A stretch of 64,000 bases of DNA from Hesseltinella vesiculosa. Lineage: Eukaryota > Mucoromycota > Mucoromycetes > Mucorales > Cunninghamellaceae. The DNA is taken from assembly GCA_002104935.1 (NCBI GenBank), contig MCGT01000028.1:186001-250000 (forward strand), read 5' to 3'. The position numbers and the translations under genes are program-made. Shown here piece by piece: positions 44,280 through 56,005 of the stretch (the first letter of the stretch is position 1; every line of letters begins with the position of its first letter). The notes beneath the pieces were generated by a model. The model worked only from the letters and a program-made list of their open reading frames with translations. It was not told the origin of the DNA and made no database searches.

Positions 44280-45304
44280 TCTATCCTCCCATGTAGATTT
44301 TTACAGTTTTTCCAAAACAATGTCAATAAATATCAAAATTTGGAGCGAATTGACCTAGTGCAATTTTGCACTGTGGTTTTTGATCCGATCATCTGGGGTT
44401 GCCACGGGGGAAAATGGCCGATTTTTCATTTTTTAAGCTGGTGAATCGGATGTGTCAAAATAATACTGATCGAATGTTGGCTGGGCAACCTTCACCAATC
44501 GACTTGAGTTTTGCAGCACCATCATCATTCATGCATTTGCGTTCCCTAACAAAATTTCAGGTAGATCTGAAACTCAAAAGTGCTGTGTGGCATCTTTTTT
44601 TTTTTTTTTTTCAAAATGAAAAATGTAGAAACTGGTGGCCAAATTCAATTTCCGCACAATGCCGGTCATCAGCGAATCCTACCTTTCCTCGATATTAAAA
44701 AGTAATCCAAAAGCCAAAAGCCAATGTCACCCTTTACAAACGGTTCCATGCTGGTGATATCTTCTTTTGATGTCGTGCCTGTTTCAATGTCACTCTCCTC
44801 AGCTTGGCTTGACAAAAGCAGCTCAAGAATGTAGGTCATTTGGAGGTGGTAAAAATGGTTTTGCGTGCACTTGATTTTACTTTGGCGCGCACTAGAAAAT
44901 AATTTAGCGGTTCACCCGATTGCTTTGCCTGCTAAAAAAATATATTCACGGCTTAAAAATGGACCTGATTCCCGCCAAATGTTGGCGGAAATCCTGTATC
45001 TCATGTTTTTGCTTTGCAACATTTCATTTTTTAGCTTGCGACAAACTTTAATGTATAAAGTGTAAAGAAAGATCATATAATTCAAAGAAAATCTACTGGA
45101 AAGCCACGCTCAAAATTGTGGAAATTTCTTCTGGGAAACAGATACTGTAGATTGGTTAGCGACATCATTTTTGATTGCTTGTGGGAGAGGAAAAAAGGGC
45201 CACTGGTGGGATGGGTCGTTTTTTCAAAGCGGGGAAAAAAATGAGCTTTTTTTTTTTCTCTCTCTCTTTATCTCTTTTTTTTTATATTCTAACTGCAAAG
45301 ATCG
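44280..45304. other. 1 kb stretch with a repeat copy, no gene seen
   Basis: The PEX3 3' flank is followed by a copy of the dispersed repeat (44340-44640, similarity fading to 44830). A/T-rich DNA with a T/C tract at 45248-45285 precedes the Rho gene. Nothing coding was seen. Confidence 0.5.
44340..44830 (-). repeat. copy of the dispersed repeat outside the palindrome
   Basis: Inverted relative to copy 1. The core GGGGAAAATGGCCGATTTTT is followed by GTGTCAAAATAATACTGATC, GCTGGGCAACCTTCACCAAT and CTGTGTGGCATC. Its continuation (44690-44830) matches the outer palindrome arms at about 22300-22420 and 34970-35090. This copy therefore shows the full length of one arm unit at a third site. Confidence 0.65.
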
Positions 45305-46483
45305 ATGGCAGAAATTAGAAGAAAGCTTGTGATTGTAGGTGATGGTGCATGTGGCAGTAAGTGAAAGATATATAGAAATGGGCTGCAGCATGATATAAAC
45401 AGGCCAGACGTGAAACCTCCTTAAATATATGACATTGACTTTATCTTTTATAGAGTAAGTTCACGGATATTATAGCGAATGACAGAAGATGGAATAGTAG
45501 CGACAACCCAACAATTGACCAGAAGAAAAAAAAAATGACAAAAAGGAACTAAAAACGAGAAGGGAGAGAGGAAGAGACTACCCTTGCGTCGAGAAACCAA
45601 CACCTTTTTTGCTCCTTATTCTTGGGGTTGAATATAGGGTAAGCTGAAAAAAAAAAAAGAGATAAAAAACGGTCCTATGATATTGATATGCGCCCTTTTT
45701 TATGAATAGACTTGTCTCTTGATTGTGTTCTCCAAAGGCACTTTTCCTGAATTTTATGTGCCTACTGTGTTTGAAAACTATGTTGCTGACGTTGAAGTGG
45801 ATGGCAAGCATGTGGAATTGGCTCTGTGGGATACTGCTGGTACGATATAGGAAAATAGGAAAAAAAAATTGGGAGTCCAACCACCTCCAATAGCCCCTTT
45901 TTGACTCGTCTTTCTTGAATCTCTAGGCCAAGAAGATTATGACCGTCTTCGTCCTTTGTCTTACCCTGATTCACACGTTATTTTGATTTGTTATGCCGTC
46001 GATTCACCCGATTCCTTGGAAAACGTTCAAGAAAAGGTAAAAAAAAAAAAAAATCGCCCTGAAACTTTATTAATTTTTAATGGTTGGCAGTGGATCTCGG
46101 AAGTTCTTCATTTCTGCCAGGGGTTACCCGTTCTGCTTGTTGGCTGCAAAAAGGATTTGCGAAATGACCCTGCAACCATTGAAGAGCTCAGACGCAACTC
46201 CCAACGTCCTGTTTCCATGGAAGAAGTAAAATCTTGATCTTTCATCAAATGATTTCTTTGTCCACAACTTTTTTTTTTAAATAGGGTGCCTCGGTTGCTC
46301 ATCGAATCAGCGCCTATAAATACTTGGTAAGCCCTCTTGTCTTTTCATTTGATATTCACTCGTTTCCCTCAGGAATGTTCGGCCAAGACCGGCGACGGTG
46401 TTCGTGAGGTATTTGAACACGCAACAAGAGCTGCCTTGATGGTCAACAAGAAGAAAAAGAAGGGCGGTTGCACCGTATTGTAA
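45305..46483 (+). CDS. Rho1-type small GTPase
   Basis: A molecular switch for cell wall synthesis and actin polarity. Exons recognised: 45305-45356, 45710-45839, 45927-46036, 46091-46225, 46285-46326, 46373-46483. Text: [13 protein letters not shown], then [20 protein letters not shown] (switch I), [10 protein letters not shown] with [17 protein letters not shown] (switch II), [33 protein letters not shown] and the polybasic CAAX end [11 protein letters not shown], which should be geranylgeranylated. The exons sum to two bases too few: the P-loop lysine codon between exon 1 and 45710 has only its first base accounted for. No canonical GT-AG choice that I can find restores it (see findings). 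Confidence 0.88.
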
Positions 46484-46608
46484 AAAAACAAAATGGGATG
46501 AAAATAATAAAAAAGCTCTCTTTTCGTTTCTGTCTTTTTTTTTTTAAAAAGAACAACACTGACGCCTGCTCTTCTGCCTGCATATTATTCTTTCTATCCT
46601 TTTCGCTA

Positions 46609-47781
46609 ATGTCATCGCTGGGGAAACGTGAATATGATGGCAACGGTGCTGCGAGCAGCAATAAACGACAACATCGAGATGCTCGAGAACCTTCGATATT
46701 CAATGTTCGACCCATGGACGACATCACCCGCTTGATTTCAGATCTAATTTCAAAATACTGCGATCAAGACAACGTCGAGGTAAAAACATGGCGAAATAAA
46801 AATACCCACACTTACACAATATACCGCTCTTCATCATATAGATTGAAGCTAAACTTGGTGTGTTTGTTGATAAACAAACCAAACAACGCATCTCCTTTGA
46901 ATGTCAATCAGAAACAGGTGAATTGACTGAAAGCCACTCTTACAGCCCAAAAGTAAAACGTCTCACCACTTTTTTTTTTCCACGCTGCTCTCTAGTGATA
47001 CCTAAGCATCTAACTCGACAGTGCCGATTTGAATCAAACATGCCTTTGGAGCAACACAAATATTACAACGAACTGCTAAACGGCTTGACAAACAAGGCGC
47101 ACGATAGAGACTTCAAAGGCGAACGCATCAAGTATTGTCACACCCGCGAAATTGACCAATTCTACAACGTATACGACAAAAAGTATCGTGTGACAATTGA
47201 TGAAAAGACCCGGCAGGTAACATAAAAAACGAGCTAGGCTAAGCATGTCTAATATTTTTTTTTGCATTCAACAAAGGTTATTCCAGGTGGGATTGTGGAA
47301 AAAATTCGATTGGAAAATTTGGATATCCATTCTCCGTTGACTCCCATTGATTTCAGAATATCGGTGAACCTTGAATTGACCCGTATGTCAAGCAACGATT
47401 CGAGTGGAGAACTGATATTTTATTTCGCCTTTTCTCTCAACTAGGGGAGCAGCCTCATGGCCGCATCAACTTTGAACGGCACAAAGACCGCATCTCATAT
47501 CAACATGGCGGCTTAAAATTTGATTTGACCCAAGTCAAAGAAGATGGATTGGTAAGACCCAGTGCTTTGTTGTTCATAAGTATGTTAACCTGAATTGATG
47601 ATATATGGGAAAGGATGGCGCCCTGCGCCATGAATTGGAGGTGGAATTTGTGAATGCTGAGCAGCTGAACGAAGAGAAACGCAAAAACGACCGCAATGAA
47701 CCGTCGGAATTTGTGCCCAGCATTGAACGTTTTGTGAACAACATTCGCCTCTTGGCAAAACATGCCAAACGAATGGCTTAG
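46609..47781 (+). CDS. mRNA-capping RNA 5'-triphosphatase, beta subunit (Cet1 family)
   Basis: This enzyme removes the gamma phosphate of nascent pre-mRNA in the nucleus, the first capping step. Six exons (46609-46779, 46842-46917, 46996-47216, 47277-47382, 47445-47551, 47614-47781) give 282 residues. The tunnel-fold metal ligands are visible: IEAKLGVFVDKQT (motif A, Glu-x-Lys side), KIRLENLDIHSP, DFRISVNLE (motif B region), RHKDRISYQHGGLKFDLTQV and HELEVEFVNAE (motif C, alternating Glu). The short N-terminus lacks the long extension of the budding yeast protein. The fungal metal-dependent type is distinct from animal capping enzymes. Confidence 0.92.
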
Positions 47782-47976
47782 ACCCAACCCAGTTTATTTT
47801 TTTTTTTCTTGAGTATTACAGTTAGAGACTGTTCAGTGAAGATTGGCGCGCAGGATAAAAATTTCAGCAGGCAAAATAAAGTCTTTGCAGTACCGAAATG
47901 GCAGTTTAGAATAAAGCCTGCATTTAATGTCAGTGATGAAGAAAGGGCACAAATTTGGGTGTGATAGGGGGTATGT

Positions 47977-49486
47977 TCAGGTGCCATGGTAGTCCGAGAC
48001 GTCAAATGTAGAAACAGCATCCCCTTGCTCATTGAAATGGAAAGGCTGGAAGCACTGTTTGCAAAAGTAGCAAGGTGAGAAACCACTGAGATAGTCGTTG
48101 GTAGTGATATATTCGGCCGGATAAATGGTGCACATAGTACACTTGTATCTTGTAAAACGCCAATTGTAGACAACCAGGGGGTATTTGTCACAGTCTCGTT
48201 CATCATAAGCACCCATCAAACTGATCAAAAGAGAAAGGATAAGTTAAGTTACCCACAGCTTTTGGCCGCTCTCATCGTTTTTTACCGGATGCTACGCACG
48301 ACCATGAGATGCTGGCAAAAATGTTGATGGCTGAATAGAAAGGGTTGGTCAATAACTAAATCAAGGTCACGCAACTTGATAGAAGACATGGGCAGCGTCG
48401 GCTGCTGTTGCTGTGCATCTGAAGAGGACATATTGTCGCGCACCCAGGTGCGTAGCTTATCCAGTTGGCTGTACTGCTTTTGGCCCGGCTCGCGTTCGTC
48501 TCTGTAAAACTGATCGTTGATATAAAAATAACTGGCTGATTTCTTAGCCTTGGGTGTGTTCAGCAGAAGCCCATCGCGTTCTCGGTCAAGGCGATCGCCG
48601 TAGCTAACAAAATCCGTTCGACAGAACAAGCTATCGCGCAAGTCTTGAAGCGTTTGGTCGCCAGTAAACTGGAACTCCTGCATGCGCCGGCTAGGCGTAT
48701 GGGCTTGAAAGATAGCAATGTTGTAGATAAGGATTGGGGAGTCCGGTAGCGGGTGTGGGGTCTGAGGCGTCTGGCTAGGCATGGCATAGTTGCCTTGGAT
48801 GCGATGTCGTGGCAAAGTGTCCGATAAGAGGCGAGAGCGCAGGGTGCGCAGTGGGCTTTGTTCAAGCTCATTGACCATTTGGGAAAACTTTCGATAAATG
48901 CGAGTCTCTGGGATGTTGTCGGCAGGTGTGGCTGAAGGTGGCTGGTCCAGGAGGTTGAAAGTGGAGCGCTGGGCTTCGTCATTGCTGGGCGTGGCGACAG
49001 TCGGGCCGTGCTCAGCAAAATAGCGTCGTTTCTTTGGCACCTTTGGATTCACGTAATAAGACGTGTTTTCTGGATCATGTTGTGATTGTAGCTGTTTCCA
49101 ATAATCCTCGTCTTGTTCATCGAGCACTCGCATTGGCTGGACATCTTTGGCTTGGGGCTTATTGCGTACAAACGGATCGCCATTATAAGCACGTGTGCGT
49201 CGGATCTGCTGTCGTTTTACCACCCGAGTATCATTGAATTGTCGCAGCAGGGAAAATAATGTTGGATCGACAAACAATTCAGAGATCTCATCCAAGTTTC
49301 GGCTGGCCGTTAGTCTAAATTAAAAATAAACCTGAGGTTACATGATTATCAATACCTTGGCCTTGTTTACTCTTACTCTTGCGCTTTGGCATTTGATTCA
49401 ACCTGTTGCATGTCCAATGTATCCTCTTCCTTTTTTTGTGCAGCAAAGAGTTGCTGCCATTCAGATTCAAAGTCGGCTCCTTTCAT
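47977..49486 (-). CDS. snRNA-activating protein complex subunit 3 (SNAP50)
   Basis: A zinc-binding subunit of the complex that binds the proximal sequence element of small nuclear RNA promoters. Three exons (49377-49486, 48286-49314, 47977-48220) give 460 residues. The conserved C-terminal region starts at ILIYNIAIFQAHTPSRRMQE with QTLQDLRDSLFCRTDFV, then ASYFYINDQFYRDER. HFCQHLMVVRSIRLMGAYD is formed across the second intron, followed by YPLVVYNWRFTRYKCTMC, NDYLSGFSPCYFCKQCF and PFHFN. The Cys/His spacing fits the SNAPC3 zinc site. The N-terminal 230 residues are poorly conserved. Finding it supports a metazoan/plant-like snRNA promoter system in this fungus. Confidence 0.9.
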
Positions 49487-50027
49487 TCTTATAAGCGAAA
49501 GAAAAAAAAAAATCAGACGACAGTCCGTCGTAGAAGAAAAAAATTGTTTGTGCTTGGATTCAAGTGCGCACTACAAAGTTGCTTTTGTTGGCTTTCGGAT
49601 TGAAGAATGGGAAATCTAACCGAAGAAACGTGGACATTCTGATCATTATGACACCTTTTTAATCTTTTAGCACGTCATAAAGGAGCAAACCATTGCAAAG
49701 AGTGAAGAAAGAATGCTTCTGCGAGCCACGTACCTTGAAACAAATGTGGTTGCTGGATGAAATCGGATGCGTTTTAAGGTTTGAAGAAACAGACGATGCG
49801 ACGGATAAATATTCGAAACAGGGTGTGGGCAATTGTACGAATAAAGTTCAAATTCAAACCGCCAACATGGAGTTTCCCCACAATTGGCCTTTGCTCGGAA
49901 CCAACGGACAAATGCTGGCTTGATCGAATTGGAGTTAAAAGGCCGCCGTTTTTTACCTTTTTTGAAAGCGTTTTTTTTTTTTCCTTCTTTGTTTCCTTCT
50001 TTTTCTTTGATTTTTAGCCTCATTACC
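49487..50027. other. divergent intergenic region between SNAPC3 and carnitine acetyltransferase
   Basis: About 540 bp with no supported gene. A plus-strand T/C-rich leader (49970-50020) precedes the transferase ATG. An ATTGG (CCAAT) box lies at about 49882-49886. Confidence 0.45.
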
Positions 50028-52557
50028 ATGACACAACCTTCTTTATATGATGCTCCCGAGCCAGTGACTTTTAAATATCAAGATAAACTTCCTAAACTTC
50101 CCATTCCTGACTTGAATGATACTGCCACTCGTTATTTATCTGCCCTGAAACCATTACAAGTAAGCCTTGCTCCTCTAAATTAGCCCCTGCGTCCTAATCA
50201 TGTTGTTACATTAGAGTGAGCAAGAACATGAAAAGACAAAAACCTCTGTCAAGGCGTTTTTGGAACAAGAAGGACCTAATCTTCAAGAAAAGCTACAAAC
50301 TTATGCCACAGATAAATCGTCCTACATTGAAGAGTTTTGGTAAGCAAAAAAAAAAAAAAAAAAATCGGAAACGCGGTCACTAAGCTCACACTTTTTTTGT
50401 CCTGTCACCAGGTATGATTCCTACTTGCAATACACTGATCCCGTGGTGTTGAACTTGAACCCTTTCTTTTTATTGGAAGACGACCCTACTCCCCAACGAA
50501 ATGATCAGATTATCCGTGCGTCCTCCTTGATTGCATCCACCGTCACCTTTATCGATGCCCTTCAGCGTCAGACTCTTGAGCCGGATGTCTTTCGTGGCAT
50601 CCCTCTTTGTATGTCCCAGTTCACCCGCATGTTTGGTACGACCCGTGTGCCTACGGAAGAGCATGGCTGCTACATGAGCACGGCCCCGCGTGACACTGCT
50701 CGCCATATCGTTGTCATGGTTCATTCCCAATGCTACCACTTTGACGTCTTTGACGAGCAAGGTTACGTTTCTCTCAGTGAAAAGGAAATCGCCAACAACC
50801 TTCGCGCCATTGTCCACGATGCCAAGCAAGTCCAAGTGAATGACATTGCCAAGAGCGCTGTGGGTGTCCTCACCACTGAAAACAGACGCAACTGGGCTCA
50901 TTACCGCACACACCTCCAAAAAGACCCTGTCAACCGTGATGCTCTGCAAGTTGTCGAATCTGCCCTGTTTGTCGTTTGCTTGGACCATGTTGAACCTGCC
51001 AACATTGAAGAACTGAGTACCAACATGCTTTGCGGTACTTACAAATTAGAACGCGGTCTGCAAGTTGGCACTTGCACCAACCGCTGGTATGACAAGCTTC
51101 AGGTAAGAAAGACACCTTTTCTATGGAATCTCGCTGTATTAATCTTCACGTGCCACTTTTTTTTATTTTTATATTTATTAGATCATTGTATGCAAGAACG
51201 GAAGTGCTGGCATCAATTTCGAGCATACAGGTAAAAAAAAAAAAAAAAAAAAGGTTTGTTGGGTACCATGCATGGCTTATGTAACGTTTATCTGATAGGT
51301 GTGGATGGTCATACCGTTTTGCGATTTGTGTCTGATATTTACACTGATACCATTCTGCGATTTGCCAAAACAATCAACAGCCAAACAAAATCGATCTTCC
51401 ATTCCCAACGTAAAACGTCTAGCCCCCCACCTCCTGGTAAAACACGCCGTGATAGCGAAGCCTCTGGCCACGACAGCAACCCCCGCCGTATAGAATGGAA
51501 CATGACTCAAGAACTGGCCCTTGGCGTGCGCTATGCTGAAACTCGTCTTTCAGATCTCATTTTGCAAAACGAAGTGAAAGTCCTCGAATTCTCAAAGTAT
51601 GGCAAATACTTTATTACCGACATGAAGATGAGTCCTGATGCTTTTGTTCAGGTAAAATTTTGGCTAAATGAACCAGCTTCCCTTCTAATGCCATGCCCCT
51701 TTTACCAATGCAGATGGCTTTCCAGGCCGCTTATTACGGGCTGTATGGCAAGGTGGAATGCACATATGAACCTGCCATGACAAAGACCTTTTTGCACGGC
51801 CGAACGGAATCCGTGCGTAGCGTGACCGATGAATCTGTGAAATTTGTCATGTCCTATCATGATAGCAAGGTCAGTGCCCAGGACAAACTCAATGCTTTAC
51901 GTCTGGCCCTCAAAAAACACACCCAATTGACCCGTGACTGTGCTCGTGGTCAAGGCCAAGACAGACATTTGTATGCCCTCGAATGTTTGCACGAACGTTT
52001 GCACAAGGGCGAAAACAAACCTTTGATCTTTACCGATCAAGGCTGGCGCACACTCAACAACACTGTCCTCAGCACTTCCAACTGTGGTAACCCAGCTCTC
52101 CGTCTTTTCGGCTTTGGTCCTGTCGTATCCAACGGCTTTGGTATTGGTTACATTATCAAGGAAGATGGCATCGCTGTAAGTCTGAAAAGAGATGGCCGTG
52201 ACACAAAAAAAAATCGCATACCGTGGGAAAGTTGTTGCTTGACACTTTTTTTTTTCGGATGGGTCCCAGTTTGTAGCCTCATCCAAGCACCGACAAACGG
52301 AAAGACTGCTGGCCACCTTGGACGCTTATCTGCTCGATATTCGGCAATTGCTCTTGAAAGAAAAATATCCTGGAGGCATGTCCCAGCGCCAACGTCTCTT
52401 GGCCATGGAAGAAGCCCACGCTGCTGTCAATGGTTACTCCTACTTTGACAACGGTGAAGACAGTTATTCCGTTGGCACCTCGGCTTCTTCGGATGATAAT
52501 GGCACGCCCAGAAACCGAAAGGTGGGCAAGCGTTTGATGATTCGTGAAACCGACTAG
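50028..52557 (+). CDS. carnitine O-acetyltransferase (YAT-type)
   Basis: Transfers acetyl groups between CoA and carnitine for moving acetyl units between compartments. Seven exons (50028-50159, 50215-50339, 50412-51102, 51182-51230, 51299-51651, 51714-52175, 52270-52557) give 699 residues. Landmarks: LPKLPIPDLNDTATRYL at the N-terminus, YDSYLQYTDPVVLNLNPFF, QFTRMFGTTRVP, and NGSAGINFEHTGVDG with the catalytic His. FQAAYYGLYGKVECTYEPAM, then TFLHGRTESVRSVT and LSTSNCGNPALRLFGFGPVV follow. There is no peroxisomal C-terminal signal (it ends RETD) and no obvious mitochondrial presequence, so a cytosolic Yat-like enzyme is the likeliest reading. A Ser/Pro-rich insertion lies at residues ~365-400. 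Confidence 0.93.
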
Positions 52558-52970
52558 TCATGTCCATCGATATACTTTTTTTTTTGTTTCCATATTCATC
52601 CCACTCCCCCATTCCATTCAATAAATGATACATTTTCCCCTAGTCATCAAATTCACCGAGACCATTCAAACGACGCAAAGCTCGCTGGTCGGGCTCACTT
52701 TCTTGGTGCCCTTGCTTGGCCAATTTTTTCTTAGGGATGAGCCATCGCCACATTGGTAATATGAGAAAGAGTGAAAAAAAAAAAAAAACAGTGCGCAGAG
52801 GTAGTGGGACGCAAAGCTGCAATTTCGATTGGAAAATGACGCATGAAACATCCATTCTCAGAAACCCATGGAGAAATTCTTTGGATCCACTCTTATTTTC
52901 CTTCAAGCTTTTAGCAAATCCTTGGAGGCCTTTTTTTTTTCTTTCCATTCATTGGACACAGCTTCACACA
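52558..52970. other. intergenic stretch upstream of NF-YA, no gene seen
   Basis: The transferase 3' flank contains AATAAATG at about 52620. The rest is the NF-YA 5' leader, with an A run at 52774-52788 and a T run at 52930-52940. Confidence 0.45.
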
Positions 52971-53725
52971 ATGGCTGATACAAGTAACCACTCTTCAGCC
53001 TCGTTAATGCCTTCAGACTATAACACACTGGCTTCCTTTCAAGCCAATCATTCCACAGCCATGGATCCTAGATCTCAGCTCGCCTATCAGCCCACCACGA
53101 GCAATTACTCTCTGGTAAAAGATAAATAATGGTTGGAGCAAGACAAAAAAACAAGTATTCACTCTTATCTTGGACTAGCAACAGCAGCCAGCCACCACCG
53201 CCACCTCCTTGCTGAGCTCTCAATCGCTGTATAGAACGGCTACCCAGTCACTCAGCCAGACTCAACCACAGACACAAATCCAAGCAAGTCAAGCTCAAGC
53301 TGCATCAGACGAGCCTCTCTACGTCAATGCCAAACAATATCACCGTATTCTAAAACGACGAGCAGCCCGAGCCAAGTTAGAAGAGATGCACCAGGTTGCA
53401 AAAGCAAGAAAACCTTATCTGCATGAAAGTCGGCATAGACATGCAATGCGTCGACCTCGAGGACCGGTAAGTAAATCGCATGGCTCTATACTGGCATCTC
53501 ATACTACATTTATTTATTCTTCCCGTGATCAGGGTGGCCGATTCTTGAGTAAGGACGAACATGGTCATCGTCTGAAAAATAGGCAGCTGATTGTATTTTC
53601 TCTTCTCACTTTTTTTAGCTTCGGCCGAGATCGCTGAACTGGAAAGTCAAGGGAAATTGCCCAGAGGTGATGATGAAAAGGATGAGCCCAAGGCAGACGA
53701 TCCTGCAGAACACGCGCATGCCTGA
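52971..53725 (+). CDS. CCAAT-binding factor subunit A (NF-YA/HAP2)
   Basis: The DNA-contacting subunit of the trimeric CCAAT-box factor. Four exons (52971-53114, 53179-53466, 53533-53548, 53619-53725) give 184 residues. A Gln/Ser/Thr-rich N-terminus precedes the core [20 protein letters not shown] (subunit association), a linker, then [20 protein letters not shown] and GGRFL (DNA binding). Exon 3 is just 16 bp and encodes GGRFL; it is essential for the domain. The acidic C-terminus is short. CCAAT boxes occur in several promoters here, including that of the Crypton-like gene. Confidence 0.94.
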
Positions 53726-53821
53726 TTTTTATTCGTCAAATAAAAAAAAGGGTCCTGGAAATGGAAAGTGCAATGGTCTTTTACACTTCTTTTTTTTATA
53801 CTTTTTCGTTAAAATGCGCTT

Positions 53822-55693
53822 TCACCAATTATCAAAGTTGCCGTAGCTAGAGGGCTTGGGCTTTTTCACAGCGCCTTGAACGCCAATGGTATCGTCTTGA
53901 GTTATGTGGTCGCTATCTCGTTTCCTTGACCCAAGATACTTCCCCACACCAGCTGATGATAAGTCTGTAGGCTTGTTGCGCGCAGACAGGTTGGGTCCAA
54001 ACCAACCCATCTTGTTCAATTTTGCCTCTTGTTTCTCTTTCTCAGCTTGGATGCTAGCCGCATTGGCTTCCTTTTCCATCTTGCTCTTCAAGCGATCCTT
54101 GTAAACTTGGAATGGATCCACCAAGACTTCAACTTGTTTCATCCGTATCGTTCGCTCCGGGCGATCGCCATCGTCAGCAGGTACAGCCTCCATCTTGTCC
54201 AGTATATTCAGGCCACCGACGACGCGACCAAAGACTGTATGTTTCTTGTCTAGATGGGTACAGGGGCGATAGGTAATAAAGCTGCCAAAGACAAAGTCAG
54301 TATATGTTATGCCACGACAAACGCAAATTTCTTACAATTGAGATCCATTTGTATCCTTCCCATGGTTAGCCATACTGAGAATCCCCCTGTCATCATGGGA
54401 AAGGCCTGGTTTGAATTCGTCTGGGAAGGCTTGCTTGAAATAGGATTCACCTCCACGACCTGTGCCTGATGGATCACCCCCTTGGATCTACGAATATTTA
54501 AAAAAAAAAAAAAAAAGTCAGTGGCTGTGACAGCAGCACGAGGCAAGGCTACATTACCATGAAATTTTTGATACTACGATGAAAGATCACGCTGTCATAG
54601 TACCCATTCTTAGCCAACATTATAAAGTTATAGCAAGTCCTTGGGGTCTACAAAAGGAAATAACTGTCAATTTCGCTTGTTTGGATTTCCGTACACGTCT
54701 CCTACTACCTTGTCACAATGCAATTCCATATTGAGGTTACCGAAATTAGTGACAATGCGTACGTAGCCCTTGGTTTTGATTTTTTTGAACATGTACTCGT
54801 CTTCGTTGATGAGGGCTCGTTCATTGACAGTGACTGGAGCGCCGACTGTCGACGTCAGTGATTCGGCTACAGCACCTGTGGTGAAATGGGCTGCGTTGTA
54901 AACATTGGCTTGATTGACTGGCTGGTGATAGCTGACGCTGGGTTTATCCTTGACCACTGGTTTGTCTTTGAGTTTGTCCTCCTTTGCCTGCAGCTCATTA
55001 AAAATACGCCCTGCTGTACTGCCCATTCCTTTGACATTGATATTGTTGATTGGTCTGCGTTTTTCTCGTTCTTCGGCTTCGTCCACCACCTTGAGATTAT
55101 TCTTCAAATAGTGAAAGTTCGACATATCCCGTTTCTCTAAGTTGTGGGGATCCTATGGACAAAAAATTAAGAATGAGAGGGCTTGTTTAGAGTGAAGCCT
55201 TTCTAACCTGAATCATGATAATATCTTGGCGAGTAAAAGGGTCATCGGTGAGAAGATCTTTCCAATACTTGGCTTTGATGTTCAGCCGTTCAATGGTGTC
55301 ATAAGCAAACACATTGCCAGTAGATTTGATGGCGGCAATGGCAGTGTGATCAGTGAACGTTTTAAAGGTGACAGGGCAGTAGAAATCGCCATTGTCGTTC
55401 TTGTGAAACTGCAGTTTGTTCAGGTCTTTGGTTTCAAGCTTGGCACCAGTTACAGGATTCGTACCGTATTTTTTGATGTAAGGGATAATGTTGACAAGAT
55501 CAAACACAATGCCATCGTCGGTACACACGGGATGATCAAAAGGCTGCAACGATAATGAGCAACAGTAAAATGGCAATCGTTTGAATCCTTGGCTGACTCG
55601 CTTCCCCGTTTTCCCACTGGAAGCTGAATGTTGTCCTACTTCACCGCTCCATTCCGAGTGCGTTATATACAGCTTATCTGTCCACTTCCCCAT
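53822..55693 (-). CDS. U-box cyclophilin (PPIL2/CYC60 type)
   Basis: A nuclear, spliceosome-associated prolyl isomerase-like protein with a U-box E3 ligase domain. Start [15 protein letters not shown], then [39 protein letters not shown] and [16 protein letters not shown] (U-box), with [16 protein letters not shown] ending exon 1. [20 protein letters not shown] opens the cyclophilin domain, followed by [42 protein letters not shown] and a C-terminal YGNFDNW like the family's last residues. It is split by about six introns. Convergent with NF-YA, only 96 bp apart. Confidence 0.93.
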
Positions 55694-56005
55694 GGTATTT
55701 CAAAGTGAAATATGAAAAAGAATGGGAAAAAAAGTGTTGGTCAGACCGATCACTGAACACCTTGGAAGGAAAAACAGCGCAACCAATTAAATAGCCAGCT
55801 GCATAAACGCTGCTAAGCGCACTAAAATGATCCGCTTGAAAAGAGTTTGCCGCTTCTTTCTTTCTACAAGGCAAAGGGAGAGGCATGCGCATGCCATTGG
55901 CATAATGATATGGATAGACGCAATTTTTTTCGCCCTGGAGCATTTTTTTTACTGAGGATGACGAAGATTAAAATGGCAGAGGGACACGGCAATCACCTTT
56001 TTTTA
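55694..56005. other. short intergenic stretch, no gene seen
   Basis: PPIL2 5' flank and NEPRO 3' flank, about 310 bp. Nothing coding was recognised. A CCAATTAAAT box is at about 55782-55791. Confidence 0.45.
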
